From: Coniochaeta sp. PMI_546
Lineage: Eukaryota > Ascomycota > Sordariomycetes > Coniochaetales > Coniochaetaceae
Direction of reading: 5' to 3'
Assembly (NCBI GenBank): GCA_021432605.1
Contig: MU271149.1
Coordinates: 1,612,001 to 1,676,000 of the forward strand
DNA: 64,000 bases
The notes beneath the pieces were generated by a model. The model ran no database searches. It was not told the DNA's origin and saw only the letters and a list, made by a program, of their open reading frames with translations. Made by a program: the position numbers and the translations under genes. Shown here one piece after another: positions 25,805 to 37,844 of the stretch (the first letter of the stretch is position 1; each line of letters opens with the position of its first letter).

Positions 25805-28800
25805 CTTGAACGTAAGACTGGACGACTCTGCTTTGTAGGAAATCGAGTTCCGGTCAAGCGGATGTTGCAAATTTGCAGAAATGGGACGGTGGTAAGATGA
25901 CTTTGCCCTGGGGGCAGTAAGACACAAATACCACAGTAGCCCTCGAGGTACTCGAGCAGATGAAACAGGTGACCGGAAACAGCTTTGTGTTGGAGAGAGA
26001 CGAAGAAGAAAGGGAAACTAGAGGGAGGACACGCGCTTGCGGACGTCAGGAACTTATATGCTTTGCTCGGGTTACTTGGCTGCTGACCGGAGTTGGACGG
26101 AGCATTTCTCATCCCATCTCCCTCCGCTTGGCATGTGTTTGCTAATCAGCGGTGGAATTGCGAGCAACATACATACTATAGATAGGCTTGCCGCTTACTT
26201 CGCCCTGCAGGTTTCACAGAGGACGTATGATCATCTCCCCAAGCAGGGGTGAAGGGCCTACCTCCATGATTGGAGTCGGCCTCCCAAGGCAAGTACGAGT
26301 AACCGCGGCTTCCACGTGGGGTATCAATTGGCTCGAGTGGGCTGGGCATGGAAGCGAGTGGACTATGCCTTCGTTATCCGCGTCGCTGTGCACAAGTAAG
26401 CAAAAGCAGGGACCACCTCCAGAGACAAGAACGACGAAAAAGGCTTCAATTCTCATCCCATTGTGGGATGATGTCAAGAAAGATTACTGCGATTGAATAA
26501 GGTGTTTGATAGCAGAACCAATGTGTGGAGAAAGGGCGGCTGCGGCTCCGTCTCATGCTTTCGGCAGCACCCCTGACAGCCCGTTCCCCTCGGCGTCGGA
26601 GCAGGGACGTTGGTGATTGGTTCCGGACGAAGGCTTCGCGAGGATAAGCCGGGTCCCGGAAGCTATCGACACTGCAGTGCCAGTATAATCTCGTCCAAAG
26701 TATGCACGCCAGACTTGAACTACTCGAGACTAGACGCAAGATGCCGTGTGGGGTAGCCGGGTAACGCCTTCCAGGCCTGTGATCCTGCATCTTTCTCTTC
26801 ATGACATCCTTCGCGCTGCTTTCGGTAAGATAGGCTCAGCTGACCAAAACGGAGAAGCAGCCCATCGTCGCAAGCAAATCGAATCATTTGCGAAGTGTGG
26901 CTTTCGCATTCCCGGGTCTAGCCGCGGGGAGCATTCACGTGATGGGAGCCACCAGCAGTAGTCATGGAGGCACCACCACTGGGAGTTGACCTCTGTGTCA
27001 AGCCGTAAGCCAGCAGCTTGAGACTGCGCAACTGGATCGTAAACAAGTTCCAACAGATATTTGCTAATTAATCACGTGAATCGGCCTCACCCATTTTCTT
27101 CTCGAGTCCGGTTATCTCCGTCCTGCAGAAACGGAAGAAGTTGCATCGGTAATGGACGGACGGGTTGATCATGATATGAGGAGTTAGGCACCCTTAGCTG
27201 GGTCACAGAATCGAAGACGAATATTCTCTAGAAGCTGGTTGATAGACAAGATCGGCTTGGCCGACATGGAAACTAAGAGCTTTGATGAGAAGGCTGATGG
27301 GCTGATAAGGCGTTCACTTGCCTGAAAGCTACTTCACTTGTAGGTGGGTTTCTCTTCATATATCAAAGTAGAACTGGGGTCACTGACAGGACGAACAACC
27401 ATGTCCACTCGGAACGAAGACGGATTGCTGGAAGTCTGCAGAGCACTGACATAACATGCACCAAGGTCAAGGGGCTGTCCAGCGGCACTCGTAGGTCTTC
27501 CATGCACTCATACACTTGGAGGAAGGAACGTGTGTGCTGACCAGAATGCTCAGAACGAGCAACACCTTGCTACACATCCTTGCGGGAACGACCGGTATTG
27601 TAGGCGGTCAGGTATCGCGTGAACGCTGAGTTCGAGCTGTATGATGTGGAAGGGCCGCATCACGATCTAGTTGGTTGATCGGTGGGTGCGAGATGGTGGC
27701 ACCTCTCACGCGTCCCTTACTGTTGTCGGGCTGATCTGGTTGAGGGGCCCGTTGCCTGCATAGACAGGGAACAGCCCCAAGCTCAAGCCTATCTCGGTGC
27801 TACACGTGTGGTTGGCTATTATGGTGTCCATGGATACGTGACACGTCCTCGGCAAGAGTCACTCTGGCCATTTAGCTGTCAGAGCGCATTTGAAGGGGGC
27901 GAACCACCCGAAGTATCGACAAGTACCATCTACTCGATGCAGCCTTCGGAAAGGGGGACCTGCTCATGTGGATAGCCTGCTCAGAAGATATCATCAACAC
28001 GTTGCTATTGGTGTCATGGTGATCTTAGTCGGTCGGTGTGACGAACGGCGGAGGTGGCAGGTGTTGCCATAGCGTCATTGAGTGATGGCACCACATCTGG
28101 TGTCGACTTGTAGGTTTGCTTGCCGTGCGGTCAACCGTCGGCGCCGGCATGTTTCCCGACGGGCCTCTGGAAGTCAGCAACGAGGGTGCATGTATTCAGG
28201 CAAATGGCCAGGAACCCTTGCGGCGGAGAGCCACAGACCTACCCTAAGGAAGGAGTCTCTTCATCAAGGTAGCATTCCAACTGCTCGAGGGTGAAAGGAC
28301 GGTTGGTGATGGGTTGCGAGACTGCAGCCATGTACCTCAGTGAGGAAGATATGGGCAGGAGAACGACGGAGCGGGCCTTCAATCACCATGACACACAGTG
28401 TTGGTTATCGATCGACATCAGCCATGTCGCCGAATAGGCAGCTCGACCACCGAGATTGGTGCAGGAGCAAGGTTATCTTGGCCCCCTATGGCGAACGGGA
28501 ACGAGGTGTCCGGCGGGTTTGGGCGAGTGATTGCCCAACGTGAGGCCCACCTGGTCGAGGTGAGGAGGCGACTGGGCAATATCCGACCTCCCATGACCGT
28601 TTGCACCTGCACATGTATGCGGGATATCGATGAGTTTTCTCTTCGGATATGATGCTGCACTTCCTGATATTCTTGTGCGTATAGGCAGGGTCACAGTCCT
28701 GCAAATTGTCGCAACAGGCGCTTCGCGGTCTCTCGTGATTGGCGCACGCGGCGCCCGGCTGTCTCCCAAGTCGAAATCATCACAGAGGCGTTTTTGACAC

Positions 28801-31800
28801 GCATTCGAGAAGCCCGACTTTTACTTGGCTCGAATTGAAGAAACCCATGTTGGTCCAAGGAGAAGCGTATATTTTCTCAAGCCTGCGGCCGTTAGCGGTT
28901 CATGGTTACCCAAAGCGGTGCGGGAGAAGCGCCGCTGCCGCAAAGATGCCGCGGTTGGCGTCTGCGCACAGCATACCGGTATGTGCGTATCATCTTAACA
29001 AAACGACACAATACCGCTTGATATTCTGTCGGTAATGATGGAGGTCGTCACCGCCCCGGTCATGAGACTTGGGTATGGTGTTCAAGCATCGTCCAGGTTT
29101 CCAAGATTAATCGAGCCCCGGACTTTGACAAAGCTTTTCAAGACCAGATCGTGCATTAACAAGCAGACTAAGCGGTTGTTCCCTTGCAGAAGCTCAGATA
29201 CGGGCCGTTTGATTCGAAAGCGAGAAGAATCCTGAGCAAAACAGTCCGCTAAAGAGCCTGAAGCGAGAAAACACTTGAATGACCGTACCAGTATGGAGCT
29301 GACTCGAAGCTGATGTTTCTGTTGGTAGAAGCAGAACAACGCACTGGGTCAAGGGCGTCCGGCTAAACAGGCAAATGATTTGTATGTACGGGCGATCGAA
29401 ACATGTCGTCCCGAGCCGGCAGAGCTTGAGATGTGAGCCCACGATCGAGGCGGAGACAAGGCTGTGTGTGGATGTTGCTTCAAATGTGAATGCAAATGCA
29501 ACTAGTAACTGCAACGCTTGACATGGCCGCATCGGTTGGCCGCATTGAGGCTTGTGTCACTACCACCGCGGCTGACTTAGGCCGGGCCGCGACTCATTGC
29601 TTCCTACGTCGCAATTCGGCGGGGTGCGGTAAAGACCGTCACCGCTGATCCGGCTAACTGTTGCTAAAGGAAGGCATCAACACAGCAGCATTGACAAGCC
29701 TCACGGCGTGCAATGATCGGAGGTCGCGACACGGAGGACGGCGGGTTTTCTGGCCACTAGGCCAGCTAGGTACCTCCTAATTCTGCGGCTCAAGAGCGCC
29801 GTTGTGGCTGAGCAAGGATACCGCGCCCAACTGTCAGTTGTCTATCTGACATCCCGTCGATCAATGTCATCTGTCAGATGAACAGTTGAGAAGTCGCAGA
29901 TCTCGCAAACCGATAGCGGGAGACACAGCAAGCTGAGAAATGAACCAAGCGCGTTTAGACCTAGGTAGGTTGATTGCCCCAGGGGGTTGCGCAAGGGCCC
30001 AGATGCTACTGCACCGCACCTTCCTTCCGGGCGGTAGTTGGGGGGAGGGAGGGATGAACCATCAGTTGCATCAACTGCAATTTGGCAAGATGGAAGGAGG
30101 ACCTGCATCACTGCAGTTTGACAGCTCCATTGCTGCAGGAAGCAAGGAAGTACCTACCAAAGTAGGCCCAGGCGAAAAACCTTAATCCCTTTCGGGTTAA
30201 CTCAGCTGTAGAAGGAAGTGTTGCTAACTTGGGCTGTTAGCCTGGTCCACTTCACGGACCATTTCGTCAGGGGTCCCTTTGTCTCAACTCCCACGCTCGT
30301 TCCTTAGACATGTTCTTGTTGAGTCTAGACCTCGACAAGGACGACTAGAACAAAGAGCATAGCGATAGTCCTCGCGGCTATCTAACTGCATTCTATCCGC
30401 CTTTGCATTTCTAGCATCACGAGTCATTGTCATTCGGGAAACATGGCGAGATCAGGAACAGGCATTAAGCTTGCTCCGCGTCTCCGGTTGTGGTTCAGCG
30501 TCCGTTGGTCGATCACAACCAACAGCCACGGGGTGGATACGACTGTACCTGTCGCGTGCTGCAGGCGGCCAGGGCCCATGGCAGCAAGAATCGACGATGC
30601 AGGATAATCGCTACGTACTGCTGCAGCCATCCATGCTTAAGGCAGCACGGCGGCTATCTGGCCTGAGACAGTGGAGAGATTTCGCGTCTTCGCAGCTTGA
30701 TGTATCGACTTGGCAGTCCGAGGCCTCAGTTAGTCGTAACAAAGAGAGTCCAGTTGACAATATGTGACCGTTCTTGCCGAAAAGGCAAATATGGCGGAGC
30801 GTCAGGTGTCGAGCACCAAGCAAGACTCTTGGAGCATATCTGTGACTAGGCTGCGCAGTGTCCGTCTCCCCGTCTTGCTTTCGCATTCAAGGATACCGTC
30901 ACTAAGAGTGCGATACTAGCGCAACAAGCACACGCATGAGCATGGTTTCTTCTTCCATCGTGGACTACCAACGCCAAATTCTCGTTTGCAGCCCCCCCAA
31001 AGAGACCTGTCAGGGGTATGCCTTCTATCACTCGTGTGCTAAGATCGGGTCTCGGCCTCTCATATCACCGAATCTGTTGTTTCCCACCACACTAGAAAGC
31101 AATGACATGGAAGATCCAGATCTAAGGCCTAACGGCTCACTTCGGTGGGAGGCATGTCCCACATCAGCCCTCCCGCACGGGAATCATCTGTTGGCGAACA
31201 CCTTTGTCTGACACTCTGTCTCTGTGGCCCCTTTTCCACATTGCAACACTTCTGAGGCCACTCTGTCGAGTCGTTACGCAGAGCAGAACCGGTCCGGTTG
31301 TTGGTGTTCTCTGCCCATTCCTAGATTGACGCGGGTCTACCTGCTACGGCATTTGATCGATCGAGGCGGCGTCTCCCGGATACGCGCAGCCTCCAACGAC
31401 GTAATTGTTCCTTCGTACTTTCGCCGAACAGAACAAGCCCGTCTACAGGGGAGGGTGCGAGTTGTTGAAGATAGCCGCACTAACGGTTGGCGGCCCTTTC
31501 AACTACTGAACCAATCAACTGGCCCTTACTGTGTCGCGTTGCTTGCGTATCTCGGCTCGCTCTCCCCTTCCCAACCAAGTATCTCCTTCTGGTTTGCAAA
31601 GGGTCGATACATTGAAAATCACCGACGTTGGATGCTGCTGCACGTATCACTATGCTGACGAGGGCAAGAAGTACTTGTTCTCCTTGACAGCATCAAGGTA
31701 TACACCAAGTTCTCATACGGTCACACATTATCCGAAATGCAACACTGAAGTACCTACTCACCGTATTTGGCCTGGTAGATACATTTCGTGGCGCTTGACT

Positions 31801-32280
31801 CGACGGCAGCTCCACCTTCAACGGTCAGCCATAGACCATCTCCTTGCCCCCAACCTACAAGCTCCGTCCCGTTGACTATTTGATCAGGAAACGCAGAAGA
31901 CACATCCCGTCGTGCATGTGTCTGCGGTGCATGCGGTACGTGTCCACCATAGACCCAACAGCCCTGGCGAATGACCGGCTTGCCCACTAAAGCCACCTAT
32001 CTGACGGCTGTAGCCTTGGACAACCAACATAGAAAGACCTGGTCAGCCCAAACCCATTCACATCCGGCAATCTTAAGTACCAACAGTTTGTTGTAGAGAG
32101 TCATATGGATGTTCACCGAGGAACACCCGCTTCCCTACGGCACATGGTACAAGGACCAAAGTAGACGAGACATACGAGGGCAGACAAGTCACATTGCCAT
32201 TGATGAATCCAATATGCACCAGCTCGCTCTTCCCAAGAACCTCTTCGCTTAGTCGTCAATGTCGACAAACTGTCAGGAAA
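25805..32280. other. Gene-poor stretch, no supportable gene
   Basis: About 6.5 kb with short overlapping frames on both strands and no recognisable domain. Composition is near 50% GC with ordinary CpG, so it is not a strongly RIP-mutated AT-rich island. TAGGTACC-like motifs occur at 29766-29775, 29961-29970, 30151-30160 and 31751-31760. A faint resemblance to an adenylation domain near 28380-28600 on minus was examined and rejected. Confidence 0.55.
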
Positions 32281-32455
32281 ACATATAAATACCCGGCTCC
32301 AGCTCGCCTCAGTTTGTGTTTTCTTGTCAACCTCATTCGCGGCTCTCTCTTGTCGAACCTCCAAAGTCACGACTCCAGTCAAGTCCCGCGGGATTCCACC
32401 ACAACTATCTACACTCTACTTTACTTTTATCAACCTCGAACCTACAACGCCCAAG
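32281..32455 (+). promoter_or_regulatory. TATA-containing promoter and leader of the small Cys/His protein gene
   Basis: ACATATAAATACCC at about 32281 is a good TATA box. It is followed by a CT-rich stretch and an A/C-rich leader that ends at the ATG at 32456. The spacing of about 170 nt from TATA to ATG suits a fungal gene with a leader of roughly 130 nt. Confidence 0.55.
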
Positions 32456-32692
32456 ATGTGCGTCGTGTACATCAACCGCTACCTTCGCTGCGGCCATACT
32501 GAAGAGCCAATGCTCGTGCCATGCGGCAGGAAAAAGAACAAGGATGGGTCATGCCCTGCGGGTGTCACAACCGAATATAATGACTTTGATCAGTACTGTC
32601 CTGCCGATCAACAGTACGTTCTTTCCCCGTGATGATGAGAAAAACGCTGACTTGACTTACACTAGATAGTCGAGGCGACCCCAGGCTTTAAG
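32456..32692 (+). CDS. Small Cys/His-rich protein, about 53-58 aa, two exons
   Basis: The frame starts MCVVYINRYLRCGHTEEP and continues with VPCGRKKNKDGSCPAG and YNDFDQYCPADQ. The paired CGH and later cysteines resemble a class of very short fungal proteins beginning MC...Y.CGH, probably metal-binding, with no known function that I can state. The likely donor is GTACGT at 32614. The intron ends at CTAG or four bases later at ATAG, so the frame closes almost at once (after ADQQ) or six codons later (HRGDPRL). The end coordinate given is the longer option. A TATA box and CT-rich leader upstream support expression. The exact C-terminus is uncertain. Confidence 0.5.
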
Positions 32693-35600
32693 GAGTCCAC
32701 ACACATATGCTCCTCCAAGACAGCAATTTGGACCAGTCCACAAGGAGTGCAAGAAAGCTGCCCTTTCCTCATGAAGTCGTCATGGAGATATGTCATAAAC
32801 CAGCGTTTGACTCTGTTGGCTGGGCCGGACGAAGGATAGGCGCGGAAATGTGTCATGGCGGACGATGCATGCTTGGATGATGCCGGACGTGGAATGGGTG
32901 GTAGATTTCCCCTGCCGTTCTCCATTCACTGTTACTTTGAGTTTTGTTCTATTTGTATCTTATTTTCGTTTCTCTTCTGCTGAGCACGAAGCTCGATCAC
33001 TCATTCAGATTTGCCCTTGATCAATGCAAATTCTATACCCTTGCAAGTCGACCTGTCTACAGCCTCGAACAGATTGTGAACCACGCAGAGGGTATCGAAA
33101 CAAGATATTCGACAACTCCGATCGAACTGATCTAGACAGGCTGTTAGCTGTGCATCTTGATGTTGCTTCTGGGCATGATCCGCACAAGCGTTGGCCGGTC
33201 TGCCCGGCCAGGAATGTATTTCATTCAGCCCGACCACTGAGACCCACAACCTATCAGCAAGCAAGGCCGCAGGTAAGGGGACCAACAGCTTTGCATCTGC
33301 CACCAGGAAAAGTCTTCAAAGTGCCTCGCCTATCCAACACCTATCCGACCACATTTTCTTCCATTTTGCAAGGAGAGGGAACACCTTATCCAAGAGCTGC
33401 CACCTGACTGGACATCAACCCGTACCGTATGATCCGATCTCGCATCGATGATCCGTTCCCAAGAGCTTTAGAGATAGCATTGGGATGACAGAACTAACAA
33501 TCCTTTTGTCGCAGATACCTCGGGTCACACAAGAAGGGACCCTGGCGGCAACCAGTGAACACCCTTGTCAGCCATGTCGGGCCAAACTTAATTTAGAGCG
33601 TTCCTGCCTGACAAGTCATTGCAACTACCCACAAGCAACGGGCCTTTCCGTGATGGCAACGGTCAAGTACACTGCGTCCATAAGGTACTTGTCTGCAAAC
33701 CATAAGGGGATAAGGTAAGGTAGGTACCGTACCGTAGCACAGATTGCAAGTTCCCTTGATGGCGTTTTATTGGTCGACAGGGTTGTTTGACGAGCGGCGC
33801 GCGACCGTCTTCGCCTCTAGCCGCAAACCATTCTTCAATCACATTGTATTTGCAAACACGACTTGATCTTGACCTCTACAATGGTCTTTGGAGTCAAGAC
33901 GTGGTCGTTTAGACTAAGTGTTGTCTCGTGCATCGTGCCTCGTGCAGGTTGTCCTCTTGTAATTGTTTCTACGACGTCCCGTTAACTTAATAGGCTCCAA
34001 GCCTTGTTTGCGGTTTCGCGTCACAGTGCATAAGGGCAGAATCATGTGATTATCCGCCGGAAAATCAGAAAACAACCAATTCGGCTTGTGGGTCGTGGTC
34101 ACTTCCACAGCAAACCGTTTGACGGACCTTCCTGGCCCTTGAACGCTCTTTTCAGGTCGCTCAGGCTTTTGGCCCTTGAGGTGAATCGTTTGCCTGAACA
34201 CGTCGACCCTCGACCCTGGATCCTCCGGTTATACGAGTGTCGCGTCTAGCAAGACTGCCGGATGGCCAGGCTATAAATTGGCACTACGCGAACATGCCAA
34301 CCGACATTATCTGTAGCAAGATTAGCTCTCTGCGATCCGGCAGACCACGAACTTCTCACTTGCCGATACTGCAATCACCCGTCGGCCTCATATTCGGACT
34401 CCTAAGCGCAGTCCGCAGTCGTTGAGGACCACTTGGAAGTGACGGTGATGGCCATGCAGCTGCCCGCGTCGAGCCCGCCAGCGTGTATCACCACTGGAGA
34501 CAGCTTCGCCATTTCAAGGCCCTGAGCCCGAGCCGAAATCTAACCCAATGTGGTTTGAGAAACATATGCATGAATTTGTGTGACAACTTCGCGCGTCGTA
34601 GCACACAGCAAGTTAAAGCTCCTATGCACGTAACCTTGTGCTTCGGCACCGCACCCTGCCAGCGTGACAGACACAAGACGGATACAGTGACGATATCGGC
34701 AAGTCCAACCCGAATATGGAACAGCGATTGACATATGCACCACATCGCCTATTTCGCCAGCATTGACGGATGGCTGGATTGGAACCGGCTCAACCAGTTA
34801 TTCGCCGTGGAACGAAATTCATCCCAATTTCATAAACGACTTCGGCACCAACAGCAACATCTTCTGCAGGATGTTAGAATAGATTTTGGTAACACCTCGC
34901 AGAAGAAAGAACGTAGCAACAAGAACAAGGTTGTGAGAGGCTCTGCTGAGCATGTGTACCCTCGTTTCTGTCGTGCCAGTGGCTGCGATGTGAGATGAGC
35001 AAGCGATGTCAGTGGTGCTTGCATCTGACAGCCAACGCGCTTAAGGCCGAGAAGCTTGACAGGGGAGGGGCGTGAGTTCATGCTGTTTCCATCACTCCCG
35101 CCGTGGTAACTTGACTGAGGACGTCCCACTCCCGCGAGCTTTCGCGAGGCTGCTTGTTCTCTGGCAGGCACAAGTATTCACTGTTAGCATGTCAACAAGA
35201 AGGAAGATGACGAGAAGCAACCACCAACGACTCGGTTATACAAGGTCCGAACGTAGCTATGCCCACTTACATCGCAAATGCAAGCCGATAGGGCTGGTTA
35301 ATCAGCCCATGACGGCAGGGTCCATCACTCGGCTATCCTAATATGATCCAAGTCCCGATACATGTACCACGATACCGTCTGATACAAGCGACCTGGTGTG
35401 GTATCATCCACTATTCTATCGGCGACACAAGCCAAGACATGTCTCCTGTCGTCCGCTCTGCCTGTCAACCCAAACTACATTCCGAGGCTTTCAATTGGCT
35501 GCTTCATCATATGAAGCAGAGATTCTCTCGGTGGATGAGCTGCAGTTTGACGTTATTTCTCATCGTTGTGGTCGTTGCTGCCGTGGTCGTCCACCAACCG

Positions 35601-37319
35601 CGACCCCCTTTCCTCGTCGCTGTATGGCCAGAAGCGCGCCTGTTACAGGTTAGATGGGAGGTGGTACAAGGGGTGCGCCAACCAACCTGCTTGCAATTGG
35701 CCGAGCTAGGTAGAGCTGCCCCGCTTTGGTCAAAGTCCCGTCTCCACTTCTCTACGACAAGGGTTTCGAGATATCAACATCTCGAAATAGGACGTCGATG
35801 TGTTAGATCGGCAAGACCGGATGGAAATGATTGCTTCCGACAAGTATGCCTCCGCGATCTCCACAATCTGTGCTAGCCAAAGCAAGACTACACTGACCCC
35901 CTATTCGTCTTTCCGGTTTTGCCAGCTTTCCAGCGCACGGGACTGGGGTCGGCCGCCGCGATGCGGCCGGATCATCGCCCGGTTTGGCCCACAAACCGGC
36001 CAAGCTGGGGGCCGTTTTACGACAAATACCACAACCTTGTTCGGGACCTCCGCGGCGGCCGGGTGGATCACGGAGGTGTTCATCGTGGACTTCGGACGAT
36101 AACCATCTGCCAGCCGGAAATCAGCCTTGCAATGGATCGGGTTGATGAACTCGCATTCTGTCATCTCGATGAGCCTAAGCTAACCTTTCCCCGACTGCCA
36201 ACATCAGACCAACAGACCCTAGGTCGACTGCAACGTGATGTTGGACCGGCGTGCGGCTGACTGCCGTTCAAGAGATTGCCACCAACAGGCATTTTCACTC
36301 GCCTCCGGCGCTTAGCATTTTCACCAAACCCGTGGGCGGAGACTTCCCTCCTACGCATTGTGATATCACCAGAGGAGTCACATACCGATCTAACTCAAAG
36401 TAGGCCGCTACGAGATGTTCAGCCCCAGCCGTACCACGGCCAGTCGCAGCTTGCCGCGCAGGATTGTGCCTAGAGATGGAGTCATATTTGACGTGACCAG
36501 GAAGTCGACCTGGATTCATGATTGTTGCTGATTATCACCCCTTTCCAGAGGCAGACGGGACATGCATTGACTGAGTAGCCAATGAGAAACCTATGAGACA
36601 TGGAGGTCTGAGTATCTCGGGCTCAAGATGACGCATGGCCGGGAGTGACTGAGGACAGCTCCCGCTACAACAGGAAAGGCAGGTAGGTAAGTGGCTCTAT
36701 CCACGGATTGGAAGAAAGGGGACATATGCAGCCTATGGCAAGATCACCAATGACACCTCACGAAAGACCGGAACTATGCAGGCTGGCACAGGAGCAATGG
36801 ATATCCTCTGTCGCCAACTGTTCTCTACAAGCTAACTGGTCCGATGGCAACCGCGCACACTATGAGGCATGGTCAGAGACACTCCAGAATAGACTCGAAT
36901 CTATCGAGCAACAGTGAATACGATGAATGCGATGTCAGAAACATCAAGCGAGATAGACCCCACAGATCACGGAGCAGGATCCAAATGCTACACTCACCTA
37001 ACAGTCACACGGGGAGAACAAGGGGTAAGGAGCAAGCGACTGAGCGGAGCAGATGACTAGGGAAACGACAGCTCTGTCTGGGAGAACGGCAGAGCACAGG
37101 TAGCAACTCAGGGTCCCTCCACGTCCGCAGCCCAGTCTCACCCTCATCATCGCACATCATCGCATGTAATCATCAAGATTGTCTTCATCTCAATTTCATT
37201 TCTACCCTGAAGTAATAGACCAGGGGTGGTTGTAGACTGGACGCACCGGGGACTCCGTCTCCGCCCTTTCCTCAAGGCAGCGGACAGACAGACCCCCCTC
37301 GCCAAAGTCCAATGTGCCG
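32693..37319. other. Gene-poor stretch, no supportable gene
   Basis: About 4.6 kb with no recognisable coding sequence. The longest frame, 35343-35876 (+, 177 codons), includes a hydrophobic run near 35560 (LTLFLIVVVVAAVVV) but otherwise reads as non-coding. GGTAGGTACC-like repeats lie at 33712-33733 and 36681-36690. No RNA gene seen. Confidence 0.5.
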
Positions 37320-37844
37320 CACCTTCGGCTGCTAATGTACAAAACACTCGAAAAATCATTACAATGCCCATCCCTTGCCCCTTCGTGCCAACCCCACTTG
37401 TTTGATGTGCTTCGCAACGACAACGACAACGCTCAACTCCCTTTTCGCAAATGCCAATCAACGAAAGAAGAAAAAAACCAGATTTTTCTTGGGATCACTG
37501 TCCCCTTTGTTCCTCTCTTCTTGTGCTCTGATCAATCTTTTTTATCTATCGGCCGTTCTCAATGGGCCAAACGTAGAAAAAACGGGAAAAATGACACCTT
37601 ATACGTTTGTCCAGCAGTCTGGGTGCGGATAGGAGGAAAGAGGAAATGAAGAAAATGCGCATAGACTCGTGTCCGTGTCTTTCAGCGCCAGTCAGACGGC
37701 AACCCTTGTCCTGATGTGGTGTCGCAGTCTGAATCGATCCGTTAGGATGATCAGTCGTTGGTAGGGGACGTAGGTGAGCTGGAGAAAGTAAATATCAGCA
37801 AGCTGCAACTCATATGATATCTGGCTGTGTAGAATCGCAACTTA
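37320..37844 (-). other. Probable RPB1 3' untranslated and terminator region
   Basis: This sequence lies directly downstream of the RPB1 stop codon on minus. It includes A/T-rich stretches near 37466-37600 that could serve 3'-end formation. No coding sequence was recognised. Confidence 0.4.

Noticed and set aside
28380-28600. Faint resemblance on minus to an NRPS adenylation domain (WAITRPN, VIEGPL)
   Set aside because: The two matching fragments are very short and their spacing (about 148 nt) does not fit the roughly 60 nt expected between these motifs. No core motif such as YGPTE or the ATP-binding loop is present.
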